A stretch of DNA of 64,000 nt from positions 372,001-436,000 of the forward strand of contig JAMSLZ010000010.1 in the NCBI GenBank assembly GCA_026027325.1, read 5' to 3'. Below the pieces are notes generated by a model, which saw only the letters and a list, made by a program, of their open reading frames with translations, did not search any database and was not told where the DNA came from. Shown here in pieces: positions 47,718 to 60,001 of this stretch (position 1 is its first letter; every line of letters starts with the position of its first letter). Both the position numbers and the translations under genes were made by a program. The stretch comes from Actinomucor elegans. Lineage: Eukaryota > Mucoromycota > Mucoromycetes > Mucorales > Mucoraceae.

Positions 47718-49832
47718 ATAGTTCCATCATAATATATAGTATACATCCCTTTTCTTCCTTTCTCCAAATAAAACAAGCCTGGTATTTTGATATACTTGTA
47801 TTCTGGCATGATAATAGAAATTGCGGTTCAACCGATTTGACAATAATAATCTATTCATCTGGTAATAGACAGCCGTCGTGCGTATGCAGATGAAGTATTA
47901 AAACTAGCATATTAATGATACTTGCTCCAGCCAGCCAACTGGCCAGCTGTTGCCATCGCTATTTCATTAGACGAAATGGATTAAATAATCAGCCAGTTTG
48001 ACTGGTAAAAGGATCAAAACTAACAATTATAAATGACTTCTATGATAAAAATATGGTAATATAATTTTATATATATTTCAATACACACAATAGTTTATTC
48101 TAAACGTGGAATACTTTTTTAGATAGGATGTTTGACCGACATAGTCTAACAGAAAGTCTCGCCAAAGAATAATATGACACTATACTTCTAAGCCTCGCTC
48201 GTAGCTCACAAAATCATGCATTTTTTATACAAAGTAAAGCAAGAAGAAGAGAAAACAAACTAATATCATAAACCATTTTAAACAAGTTCACATTATATAC
48301 TATTATACAGCTAGAGCTCTATTAAATATGTCGAAAAACTGAAGCAGAGGAAAGCCATTATAAGGTTTTTCTTTTTTTTTTTTCATTGGCTGCCAACCAT
48401 TTATAAAGTTGAATCTCAGACGCGCTCAGAGCGCAATAATAACGCTTTGACCTTTATCAATTTTACGTCAAACTATTGCCGATAATTAAACATTTTTCAA
48501 CTGATTCCAGTTTAACATCGCATCTGAAGGCTATTGTAAGCCCAAAATAAAGCAGTACATCTATCAGAACAACAGTTCAAGAGAAACATGATGAAAGTAC
48601 TGTATATTAATGACTGGCTGCAAATCGCCTTCTTTTGATGGAATGTTGATCGAATGATCGATAAATCTTTCCACTGATCCCAATCCAATATCGCAACTGA
48701 CCAGTAATGTTTGGATGAAATAGGTTTTTGGGTTTGGTACGGTCATTGTTCTGCTACGATGCAATTATTATGTTGTATTTACGAATAAATAACTGAAAAT
48801 GACAAGTGTTTTATATCGCATTAGGTTCTTATTTCTGGACCATTGGCTGTACATTACCTGATGCATATTTCATGCCAAGAACGAGCTGTTACTATGAATC
48901 CTTTATTTAAAGTATATCATTATACGATTTGGAAAGATCGCATGTCACTATTATATGCATTGGCTGGTAAATTTTCTTCTGATGTATTCTCTTTGTGAAA
49001 CTGCAGAATCACAAAGGAGAATGGTGCATCTCGATATGTATATATTTCCTAAAGGGATTAGACATGCAAGAAAAAATAAGCGCCAGTACGTAGTCTTGTG
49101 AGATAAGCCAGATGTATGACGTTTATTTGATTGATGCATTGGTTACAAATAGGTATGCTGTGCTTTAAAATGAGATACAGTTTCTTTGAGTGTTTGTTTT
49201 TTTTTCTACCATGCTGATACTTAGATATTTTTACTATATAATCTCTTCTGTATTTTTAAACGTCGATCTATTGGTTGCATGTAGTCATGTATGTACATTA
49301 GTAAAGTATCTAGGACAATGAGCACGCGTCATTTGTATAAGTCAAGCAAAGATTTGGGGATACATACATCCAATCTTATATGGATGAACCTGTTGACTGA
49401 GCTAAATCTTGTGGTTTCGCATAAAGCACTGTATTTGGGCCTGGGATGACTAAGATCTAAGTAAATGTCAACTTTACAACCCGAGAACATGAGTTTGATA
49501 ATAGTGCTACCATGATGCTTGAGTGACCGAGCCGATGTAGTACTGTCTCACTATGTAGTTAAACTATTTTGATAGTTGTGAACTGGGCTTTTACATACTT
49601 TAGCTTAGCTGCCAGAAGATACTAGTACTTGTTACAAATTATCACGATGAATCATGTATAGTTTTGTTTGAAATTTCAGGGCGTCATTGTCATAAGTAAC
49701 ACGGGACTTAACTTTTACAAGTTTCATAGTGTGGTTCGTGCCATCAAACTTTAAAAGACCCGTGATATCGAATGATTAGTATTTAAATAAGTGTACACAT
49801 CTTTTTTATTTTTATTTTTGCCCTTTATCATT
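47718..49832. other. 2.1-kb intergenic region
   Basis: No gene supported. Near 47930-48010 the words CCAGCCAACTGGCCAGCTG and CAGCCAGTTTGACTGG form overlapping partial palindromes. ORFs of 62-66 codons have no motif. The part just left of 49833, with TATTTAAATAAG near 49780, is a plausible promoter for the zinc-finger gene. Confidence 0.45.
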
Positions 49833-50582
<750 letters not shown>

Positions 50583-52360
50583 ACATGTTGTATATAAAGA
50601 CCTTTTTCATCTAGTAAACCATCTGTAATATATAATAAACAATTGTATGTAACTTGCATACAAACAATCTAAAGGGTTATCCTATATAGGCAATAGCGAT
50701 AGGTTGCAATGTATCAAAAGAACCACTCATACTGTTGTTCTATATAAATAAATAACAATACAGTCTTTAAGGTAGTTCTTTGTAGTGCATCAGTTGCATA
50801 TAACGCGGGATCTTCGGAATACTTGCATCTGTCAAATATAGTTTCGGTAATTCCCTCAATTCAAGTACACAAAATTGTTTGGTTGAGCAGACCATCAAAC
50901 ACAAAACTGTTTGGCTAGCTTGTTAAGGATTTATTAGATGAGAGCCTCGTGTTCTCTCTAATATGTTTACAGGCTTAGATTAATACACACTTTTTAATTA
51001 TTAAATTAAGGTTCACTTCCTCTCTTTTTAGTCCTCCAGTGTTCAAACAGGTCATTGTGCGCATGTATGCAGCTCCAATCTTCATAATGGTCTCGATTTT
51101 GGAACCGATAGATTTTTTGTAACCAGCAAAAGTACGAATCAAAACTCTGTATCGCTGCAGTTATATGTTCGGAGCGTCAATAGCCACCTATGCAGACCTG
51201 ATAGTATCATGAACAAAAGGGATTGTATTATTTGGTCTTTTAGATGCTGATATCTTTTTGATTTTCATGCCTGATTCAACAGATCCGTTAAAGCAGTTAC
51301 TAGACGAACCAACTAAATAAAATGGATCAATGATATCAATCTCAAGCACCTACTACCTTGAAACCAATACATTTATTTTGAACAAAGTCTTATTCTTCTC
51401 CTTTCAGTGGTTAATGGGTTTTACGTTTTTTGAGCTTATCGGCCACTGTTGGTGAGTATACAACAACTTGACCCTTATACCAACATATATATTATACAGT
51501 CAGTTTAATCTCGTTGCTTACACAAGCATACTTACCAAAAAAAAAAAAAAAAATTCTGCTCAAAACGCGCGATACCTGCAGCAGTCGACCCTGTATACCT
51601 AACCTTGCACAATACCTTCCCACTATTGGCTAAAAAAACCAGATTTCTTTTCTGGTGTACTAGTTGAGGGAATAACTTATTTCACGTTATATCACAGACA
51701 CTGATTTAAATACTATGTACGTGTATAAACTATTTACTTCCAGTTGCAGTAAAATGCCTATAAAATGAAAATCGGTTGCAAACAAGATATATGATGCTAA
51801 ACTAAGAAACGAATAGATCAAACAGTATCCCTATTATTACTATTCAAATCATCACTGCCTAATTATAGTAGATGTTCTTGCTAAATTACCTAAGGGTCAA
51901 ACCGATAAGCCATTAACGATGTACGCACAGACGGGCTCCGTCTGAATACATCTACCCTACAATATTCTTGTAACTGCCTGATTGATGCGTGTATTCAACT
52001 AGAAATACTCCCTGATAACCGCTCTACAAGGCAAGGCATATTGCTATCATGATCATTCATCTCCAAGCTGTCATAAAACACCAAATCGAGCTTTGATGTG
52101 CGTAATACAAATGACGAGCGCAGGTGCTATGCGCTTGCCAAGTCATTTGTATTATTAAACGCATGGATCTCTTGTTTTACAAGTTGAAAACTAAATACCT
52201 GCATGTACATACTTGCAGTGATCCCTCAAGATTCACCGCGTGGTTTTATTGTGTTGGACACTATTACAATCATTTACTGGATTATGAAAATGATACAATG
52301 AAGCCCTTCGAAGCCTTTTATTTCTTTAATATGTATAGAGTGTATGTATAATTGATGGGG
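50583..52360. other. 1.8-kb intergenic region with a possible degenerate coding piece
   Basis: On the minus strand between about 51170 and 51010 a frame of about 50 codons reads LQRYRVLIRTFAGYKKSIGS, followed by KIETIMKIGAAYMRTMTCLN. It looks coding in composition but is preceded by a TAA and is not recognised. An A15 run sits near 51537-51552. Otherwise nothing. Confidence 0.35.
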
Positions 52361-55300
52361 TTAAAGTACTTCACCACCTAAAGCACTAGAAGATGGTGTA
52401 GCTGGTAACTGAGCAGGTGAACTAACAGCTCCTCCATCAGCTTCAGTTTCATTATTAATATAAAACTTGGGACAGTTTTTATTGGTCTTCATATGACCTA
52501 GTTGACCACAGTTACCACAACGACGCTAAAGAAGCAGTTAGTCATTCATTCTCAATCAACCAATGGTTTCCTTACCATAGCACCTTCTCGTTTGCCTCGA
52601 ATCAAACCAAGTACTGGGTTCTCTGCTAATGCAGCCTGCTTAGCCAATTGGCGTTGACGGCGTCTTTCTGCATTGCGCTTTAACTTGGCCAATTGATCTT
52701 GAATACGCTTCTTCATACGTGCATTCTTTTCCTCGTCATCCGTTGGTTCCAAGGCTTCTGCACTAGTAGCTTCCTCTTCAATCATCTGACGCTGTCTCAA
52801 ATAAGACTTCATGACAACAGGATCACGCACAACCTCTTGCTGCCAAGCCTTTTCGCCATTCTTTTGAGTGATCAACCGCTTAATGACCAAATATTTGTTT
52901 TGATTATTGACATGGTAATTGGAGCTCATACTGCCTGTAACAGAGACATCATCATCATCAATTTCAGATGTAGCACGGTCATATCGACTGCGATAAGATG
53001 GGGTCATTGGAGAAGGCGACATGCCTTGACTGCTACGGTGTCCCCAATCAAAATCAGACTATGCAACATGAGTTTAGGGAAACAGTAAACAGGTTATAAT
53101 GCACTTACTGTTGCAGGACTATCAGCTTGTTCTTCATCTTCTTCCTCATGATCTGACAGAACAGGTTCAATCTTGTTACCCAATGAATCTAGCTGAGCTT
53201 TCCAAATACGAGCAATTTCTTCTCTGTAGATTTGTTGTTGCTCAGCTACATTGTATCGATGCGCGCTCTTGGGCCTTGCCTCAATTTGAGCTATAAAAAA
53301 AAGGTTAACATTTGTACAGTGTATAAAGCACATAACGTAATTATACCCAGTTTTTCTTCAGCCGATTCGCCTGCACGTAAAAAGATATCCTTCATTGAAA
53401 CACGAATAAAACTGAAACCTTCTCCACGTCCAGTAGGATCACCCGCGCCATACAGCTTCAACATGGCCTTTCCTTGTGTTGCATTGATGAAGTTTCGTGT
53501 AGAAAACCATGGGGCTAACTGTTGCTCTACTTCCAGCTTGCTATCACCTTCGCCAGATTCATCTTCATCGTTAACATCGCCATAACCCAAATCTTGCAAA
53601 TGACGTTCGCCTACCAGCATACTCTCATATAAACAGACCATCTCAGGCGTTACCATCTTGCGCAAATCCTCTTCAGTGGGCGGATCTCCACCACCTCTTG
53701 TCTTCCAATAACCGCCACCACCATCTTTGCTACGACGATGAAACTCCAAAAACTCTTTTAATCTTTGTCGTATCTGAATATCTGAATATTCAGGAAACTT
53801 TTGCGCCAATTTACCCATCTTGAGACGATGCTGCACGTTACGCTTAATGAGACGATAAGCCACCACTTGTAAGCGGTTCTTGATTGTCGTTGTGACCTTA
53901 CGTGAATGTGGGCCGGGTACTTCTTGCACGGGATAGGACTGACCAATAGTGAAAATGGCCGGGATCTCACGTAAATAATACTTGGTGTGACCTTTGTAAG
54001 TGCTTTTCATTAGCAAAAAATCGGTATGCTTAACATCATGACGGAAAAGAGGTGCACGGATCAAGTTATTGTAATACACAGAGATCGTTTGGCCTGGCTC
54101 CACATTACCAAATGTCATGAAAGGCGATGTATCTCCAATATCCAACACAAATGGCTCACCAATATCAGCATTAGGCACAAATTCGTCCTTTGGCTCAGTC
54201 TTACGATAGTAATTGATAACCAATGTACCCATACCCATATTCGAAATGATAGGCGGATGCTCTTCTGAATACTCCATCAACACAAACGGTGTACTATCTT
54301 TGAGTGTCAAGTCTTTGGTGCTGCGAATATCATCAACATGTCCCTTCTTTTTATCTTTCTTTTTCTTTTTTAATGCCTTCGTGCGAGAAAAGTGAATATC
54401 TACATTAGCTGGTAACTGCGTTAAAGGTCGATGGAAGGATCTCAGTTCTTGTTTTGATAGCTTTGTCTTGTACAGTGCTGGATGTAGTTTCAGAGCAGGT
54501 AGCGCATGTTGCACTACCAGTTGACCAAACGTCTGTCTTACACGGATCAATCGTCCAGCTAAATGAGATTCATAATGTTTATCGTTGGATAGATTGAAGC
54601 GATTCAGTGGTAACTTGTTGTGAGGTTCTGTATCTGTATGGTATATTTGTATCTTGGGAATAGGTTTAGGAAGAGGTTTACGACCTTTTTTGACGTGTTT
54701 AGGTTGAATCAATAATTCTTTTGTAGCTTCTACTTCTTCTACATCAAATAGCATGTTTGGATCATTGAGATCTAACGAAATCTTCATGGTTGACGGCGAT
54801 GGCTTCTCTTTATCCCATATAATAGCGTCAAGCCAATCGCCTTCTTCCAGCTGCATATTTAGGTGCTTTACACCATCTGTAACAATAGTAGCTCTAAGAT
54901 ATGTTTAGTATTTGAAATACTGATAAATATACACACTTACTCAACATCCTGCTGCTGCTCGCCTTCTTTATCGTCCCAAACAATACTGTCCTCCCATCTA
55001 TCTAACATGACCGAGTGATATGTTCTATCATCATCTAATACCTTGGGCAAAGGTTCCGCTTTTAAAGTCTACAAAAACAACACGTCAGATCATATCCAAA
55101 CTAGAAATCATCTTGAAGTTTTACTCTTTCAGCTAATTCTTCCATATAATCTTCATCTTCACTTTCATTACTGCTGCTTGCGCTATCCTCGTGTAGTGTT
55201 TCGATTCTTCTCTTTTTCACAGGTTGTTTCAATTGTTCAGCACGGAATCGATCCATTTTGGTTGCTCGTAAAAATGCGGCGCGTTCATCGCGTTCTACTT

Positions 55301-56100
55301 CATATTCATAACCGTCGCCATATACCACTAAATAAAGTGAATCAGCTCATCTATATAAACATTAAAGGATTCGATCTAACCTCGTTTTAAGGGCACAAGC
55401 TTTGGTGGTCGTTTGATCTTGGCCATAAACAGTTCGGAAAACTTCAAAATCTTGCCCTTTTCGAATCCAGGAAACAATTGCTGAATATCAACTTTTTGCT
55501 CATGATCAACCTCCATCATTGTTGGTTGCTGTTGTTGATATGGCTGTTGCTGTAAAGATGGAATCACTTGGTCGACTGCTTCTTGTTTTATCGATATTTG
55601 AGTTATAGGTTTCGCCACTGCAGCTTCTTCTTCTTCTTCCTCGTCTTCATCATAATTATCTGTTACAAGCGCCAATCTCGATTTTGGCAAGTTCTTTTGA
55701 ACCATACCCATACCACGATGATAGTACTTTTCTGAGAAATCGTCTTGTGCTGTTTCTTGAATATCTGAGTAATCGACAGCGTCTTTGGCATGAGCTGTAG
55801 GAATAACAGGAATACGATCCAGCATACTGGACGCGTCTTCGTCGTCTTCGTCTTGGTCGTCATCGTCGTCAGGCTGTTTTGCTTGCGCTTTCTCTAATCC
55901 AAACGTATCATCGCTAAAGATACGCGACATGACATTGGCGTCGACACTGGAAAGTGTCTCTTTGAGATCCTAAGGCATTGAGTTTTAGTTTTTTTTTTTC
56001 ATTTGAAACAAAGATATAATGAAGAAATTACATCGTCAAAGTCACTTTCAAGACGGCCTTGTTCGTCAACGTTACCAAAAAAGTAGCCAGCTAAGGACAT
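52361..56100 (-). CDS. taf1: TFIID subunit TAF1 (yeast-type, no bromodomain)
   Basis: Largest TFIID subunit, scaffold for TBP and promoter binding. Eight exons on the minus strand: 56100-56032, 55969-55381, 55327-55125, 55068-54941, 54893-53347, 53290-53109, 53058-52576 and 52525-52361, giving 1121 residues. The N-terminus (MSLAGYFFGNVDEQG) is followed by acidic Asp/Glu runs (TBP-inhibitory region). The DUF3591 core includes LEEGDWLDAIIWD, GRLIRVRQTFGQLVV, NMGMGTLVINYYR, YYLREIPAIFTIGQSYPVQE and EFLEFHRRSKDGG. The C-terminal region contains RIWKAQLDSLG, a basic coiled segment and a zinc knuckle (RRCGNCGQLGHMKTNKNC). The frame ends soon after, so there are no tandem bromodomains, as in yeast Taf1. 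Confidence 0.95.
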
Positions 56101-56230
56101 GGTAAGCTAATTTCTCAGGTCAAATGAAAGGGAAAAAAATGTATTATTTGAAAAGAAAAAAAAAAGAAAAAGCTGGAGCGCTTATTTATATTATAAACAC
56201 CCTCGCAGTTCAGTTTTCAAGCCAATCAAA

Positions 56231-56416
56231 ATGAAGACAGGTGATGGTAATGATTACTAAGGCTAGTTTTTCAAAAATAATGCTATTCTTTTTATTTCTT
56301 GCTTTCATTTCTAAGTTACTCGAGCTAAGACAACTACTGAGTACGCAGGCCATGCCATTGCTCAGCGATTCAATAATAATCAAGAAAAATTATTAGAAAT
56401 GCGATGCGATTTATAA
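56231..56416 (+). CDS. candidate small spliced gene divergent from TAF1
   Basis: ATG 56231 opens MKTGD, split by a typical 69-nt intron (GTAATG donor, TACTAA-like site, pyrimidine tract, acceptor CATTTCTAAG). Exon 2 starts at 56316 and reads VTRAKTTTEYAGHAIAQRFN, then NNQEKLLEM to a TAA at 56414. A second plausible exon follows TTTATTATCAG near 56447, with text LFLYMQQTAEINQQLLGKAW and a hydrophobic end. No good donor joins it to exon 2 in frame. Either the protein is 38 residues, or the gene is longer and decayed or mis-sequenced. No family recognised. Confidence 0.35.
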
Positions 56417-57032
56417 TAGGCGTGAAAGTACCTTTATTTATTATCAGGCCTGTTTTTGTATATGCAACAGACTGCAGAAATAAATCAACAGCTACTAGGG
56501 AAAGCATGGTACATAGTTGTATCAACGGTAGTTGCCGTAAAATCTCTTTAGTACCATCAAGAAAGTAATCCAAAGCCTACTATTATTACTCTACTACTTA
56601 ACCGACCCACTGGCCTTATTGATTAACTGCCGTTTTTTGAATAAGTTGGAATCAGAGAATTCTCAAGAGATTGGCTACATCATTGATTCACTTTTGAACA
56701 GCCATGTACCACCGACAGACTAAAATAAGATTAACAAAACATGTGTGGAATTACATGGCACATCTATTGACATAAAGAATATTAAAGTCTAGAGTTTCTC
56801 TTGATAAACGTCGAATTTCTCAAAATTTAAAAATACAATTTGAATTCCACCTTTTTTGATGGAAAAAAATTCAAATAGATACTACCAAACTTATTACTTT
56901 TATAATACTTAAAAAGCATACACATATCGAAAACATTATCTTCCCACTACATGAACAAGGTGACCGTGGATTGAAAGTAAGCTTAATAAGGTAAACCTCT
57001 TAGGTTTTTTTTCAGAAATCACTCTATTCTTA
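56417..57032. other. AT-rich flank of the DIRS element
   Basis: Contains the unresolved extra exon-like piece near 56447-56551 described with the candidate gene to its left; otherwise nothing recognised. Confidence 0.4.
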
Positions 57033-57080
57033 ATTGTTTGTTGTTCCTAAAACAATCTCAGTTGGCTCCACTCCGTCTTC

Positions 57081-57163
57081 TAATGTGATAGATGCTCTCA
57101 GAGCCACGCTTTATTTTCCTTTTTGTAATAAATAATAGTTTCCCTTTCTTCCCTATATCTTTC
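57081..57163 (+). repeat. left inverted terminal repeat of DIRS
   Basis: Reverse complement of 61221-61303 over 83 bp; begins TAATGTGATAGATGCTCTC and ends CCCTATATCTTTC. Confidence 0.95.
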
Positions 57164-57188
57164 AAAGCCACGCATCGTGGGGTTAACT

Positions 57189-58064
57189 ATGGATAATATC
57201 AATATAACTAATGTTCAAGAGTCTAACCAGCAAACAAACCTCACTCGCGCACAAGTGGAGGCCCTATTCAGAGAGCTCGAAGAACAACGAGCAAGAGAAA
57301 GAGAAATTCAAGTCAACGGGACTGAACTCCCCTTGGTTATTAGCGAAACCTTGGACAATGCATCTTCAGCACAACTTAAGGACGATTTCAAACAATACAA
57401 AAGAACCATCCAGCGTTACAACCATGACACTTGGACAAAAGCAGAACAAATCAACAGAGAATTTATTCCGGACCTCAAAAACTGGAAGGTGGATGCGTAT
57501 CAGCTCGTCAGTACCATTCATAAGATCACTGAAACAACACGACTCCAGGCTAGAGCCAGTACAGAATTGTACGAACAACTTCAGTATCTGCAAGACAAAG
57601 CAGAATTTACCTCAGGAAAAGATAGAGAAATCTTTAATAACACCATTGAGCAAGCCCAACGACTTGCAATTTTCGGATTTGGCTCAGCGAAATTACAAGA
57701 AAATGAGGCGAAAGAGGTTTCCCTCAAAGCGCTTAGGCTACCTTCAAGCATCAAACACTTGGAATATTCACCAGAAGAAGATGGAAAAGCGAATACTTTC
57801 GATAGAAACTTTGTTGAACAACTTCAAAAAGCTCGCTTTGAAGACAAGGTCATCAGAGATGCAACGTCGTTTAGTAGGGGAAACTTCAGCAACAATCGTG
57901 GATTTAATGGAACACGAGGAAGAGGAAGGTCAAGAGGTGGACCGTGGCGTGGGAACTGGTCACGCGGTCACTCTTTTCAACATGGAGGACGAGGCAGAGG
58001 CACTCTCCCCTCCAATCAACAGAATTCACAGCCCTCCCCTTCAGTGGCCAACAACAACCTATAG
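57189..58064 (+). CDS. DIRS Gag-like protein (291 aa)
   Basis: ATG 57189, first Met at the 5' end of the transcribed part (an upstream in-frame extension lacks ATG until there). The body is helical, charged and Gln-rich with no enzymatic motif. The last about 60 residues are RG/RGG-rich (GTRGRGRSRGG, GGRGRGTLP), suitable for RNA binding. The 3' end overlaps the start of the RT frame by about 120 bp. Assignment as Gag rests on position and composition. Confidence 0.8.
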   Translation: MDNINITNVQESNQQTNLTRAQVEALFRELEEQRAREREIQVNGTELPLVISETLDNASSAQLKDDFKQYKRTIQRYNHDTWTKAEQINREFIPDLKNWKVDAYQLVSTIHKITETTRLQARASTELYEQLQYLQDKAEFTSGKDREIFNNTIEQAQRLAIFGFGSAKLQENEAKEVSLKALRLPSSIKHLEYSPEEDGKANTFDRNFVEQLQKARFEDKVIRDATSFSRGNFSNNRGFNGTRGRGRSRGGPWRGNWSRGHSFQHGGRGRGTLPSNQQNSQPSPSVANNNL

Positions 58065-60001
58065 TTCAACAACTGCCGCAGAACCCTCAACAACAAACCA
58101 ACAAGACATCTCCTATTCAACATTATACAACACCACAAGACGGCATCTTACCTGGAGGCCGTCTTACTCATTTCCACAAATATTGGACACAGATAACAAC
58201 TCATCCATTTCCTCTTTCAATCGTCAAGGAAGGATACAAAATTCCGTTTGCCACCCGTCCGATACCATGGAAAATCAATGTATTACAACTCAACTCAACA
58301 GAACAGCAAGCCGCCAACGAAGCTGTCAAAAAATTTTTATCCGCAGGAATAATAGAGATAATGCCAACTCAATCAAAAGATTACCTTTCAAAGTTCTTCA
58401 CAATTCAAGAAAAAACAAAGCGCAGGCCGATTCTGAACTGTCAACGGCTAAATCAACATATCCAATGCGAGCACTTCAAAATGGAAGGTATCCCGGCACT
58501 AAGAGAATTGATCGAACAAGGAGATTTTATGTGCAAAATCGACTTGAAGGACGCCTATACAGTGGTTCCAATCCATCCAAAATCACGAAGATACCTCACT
58601 TTCAAAAACGAAGGCGTTGTTTACCAGTATCGATCGCTAGCGTTTGGCCTAAACGTAGCTCCTCGTCTGTTCTCAAAAATAATGCGTTACGCTATCGAAC
58701 CTTTACGTCAAGAAGGTATCCGTCTAGTCTACTACCTAGACGATATTTGTTTACTGTCAAAAACAAAAAGAGACTTGCTCGCAACCACCAGAAAGGTAAT
58801 TACTCATCTCCAATCCTTGGGATTTATAATCAACGAAGAAAAAAGTCTTCTCACACCATCACAGACACAAGAGTTCTTGGGTTTTCAATTCAATACAAAG
58901 AAAATGAAAATTACAGTACCACTGCAGAAAATAAACAAACTTTTGTTAAAGATCCGTCAAGCTACTCAACCAGTCCAACGCACATGCAGATGGATAGCGG
59001 GCCTGTTGGGCAAAGTAACATCAATGATTCCAGCTATAGGAGAAGCTCTTCTCCACATTCGCTATTTACAGAGAGATCTAGCGAAGAGTCTTCACAAAAA
59101 CAATCAGAACTGGGAGATGCCATGCCAAATATCCCCTCAGAGTTTACAAGAATTTCATTGGTGGAAGGAATCAATCTCATCGAAGAACGGCCTACCTATT
59201 CAAGCAATAACAGTTCCTGCTCCCCAACTAACGATATACACAGACAGTTCAGACACAGGTTGGGGGGTGAGCTCACCAATGATATCAACATTCGGGTTTT
59301 GGAACAACCAAGACAAATCGACCTCAATAAACGTTCGCGAACTGAAGGCAGTCTATTATGCATTGAAAATGCATGCTCTAAGATTAGAAAATTGCACGAT
59401 AAAGGTTTTCACAGACAACACCACAGCCCTCAAATACACAACAAAATTTGGAGGTACAGCCTCTCATCAGCTACAGGAACTGGCAATACTGATTCAAGAA
59501 CTCTGCAACCGCTACCACTTGACAGTGACTTATCAACACATCGCGGGATTACAAAACACTCTCGCAGACCAACTATCCAGGAAACAGATTCCACTTTACG
59601 AACAAACCATTCCGAAAAAACTATTTCATCAAGTGATACAACAATGGGGACCGCTTGTAGTGGACGCCTTTGCGGCTTCCCACAACCATCAACTGAAGAG
59701 ATACTGGAGTCTTCATCCAGATCCATCAGCCGAGGCACAAGACGCGTTTCAACAAAAATGGCTCAAAAAAGGGATGTTTTTGAATCCCCCCTGGAAATTA
59801 ATCCCAAAAGTGATACAACAGCTGAAGAAACAGAAGATACATCAAGCAGTTTTGATCACTCCTCTGTGGCCCAGTCAATATTGGTACCCAATGGTCTTGA
59901 GAATGAAGCACTTGGACAACCCAATTATAATGAAGATCAACAAGAGGTTCTCACTGACCGCTTGGCTATTATCAGCAACGCAAGGCACAAGTCTGGTTTA
60001 A
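57944..60001 (+). CDS. DIRS reverse transcriptase - RNase H - methyltransferase-like polyprotein
   Basis: The open frame starts without a clear ATG inside gag, so translation probably involves frameshifting, re-initiation or splicing. RT motifs include KIDLKDAYTVVPIHP, YQYRSLAFGLNVAPRLFSKI and the catalytic YYLDD box (near 58731-58745). RNase H has IYTDSSDTGWG, NVRELKAVYYAL and VFTDNTTALKY. C-terminal to it is the DIRS methylase-like segment with VVDAFAASHNHQ and MFLNPPWKLIP (NPPW in place of the N6-adenine methylase DPPY box) and AVLITPLWPSQYW. The frame is intact. Confidence 0.92.
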   Translation: MAWELVTRSLFSTWRTRQRHSPLQSTEFTALPFSGQQQPIVQQLPQNPQQQTNKTSPIQHYTTPQDGILPGGRLTHFHKYWTQITTHPFPLSIVKEGYKIPFATRPIPWKINVLQLNSTEQQAANEAVKKFLSAGIIEIMPTQSKDYLSKFFTIQEKTKRRPILNCQRLNQHIQCEHFKMEGIPALRELIEQGDFMCKIDLKDAYTVVPIHPKSRRYLTFKNEGVVYQYRSLAFGLNVAPRLFSKIMRYAIEPLRQEGIRLVYYLDDICLLSKTKRDLLATTRKVITHLQSLGFIINEEKSLLTPSQTQEFLGFQFNTKKMKITVPLQKINKLLLKIRQATQPVQRTCRWIAGLLGKVTSMIPAIGEALLHIRYLQRDLAKSLHKNNQNWEMPCQISPQSLQEFHWWKESISSKNGLPIQAITVPAPQLTIYTDSSDTGWGVSSPMISTFGFWNNQDKSTSINVRELKAVYYALKMHALRLENCTIKVFTDNTTALKYTTKFGGTASHQLQELAILIQELCNRYHLTVTYQHIAGLQNTLADQLSRKQIPLYEQTIPKKLFHQVIQQWGPLVVDAFAASHNHQLKRYWSLHPDPSAEAQDAFQQKWLKKGMFLNPPWKLIPKVIQQLKKQKIHQAVLITPLWPSQYWYPMVLRMKHLDNPIIMKINKRFSLTAWLLSATQGTSLV

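Noticed and set aside
52693..53088. 131-codon plus-strand ORF in TAF1
   Set aside because: Antisense shadow of the TAF1 C-terminal exons.
57366..59738. minus-strand ORFs within the DIRS element
   Set aside because: Antisense to Gag and RT frames, without motifs.
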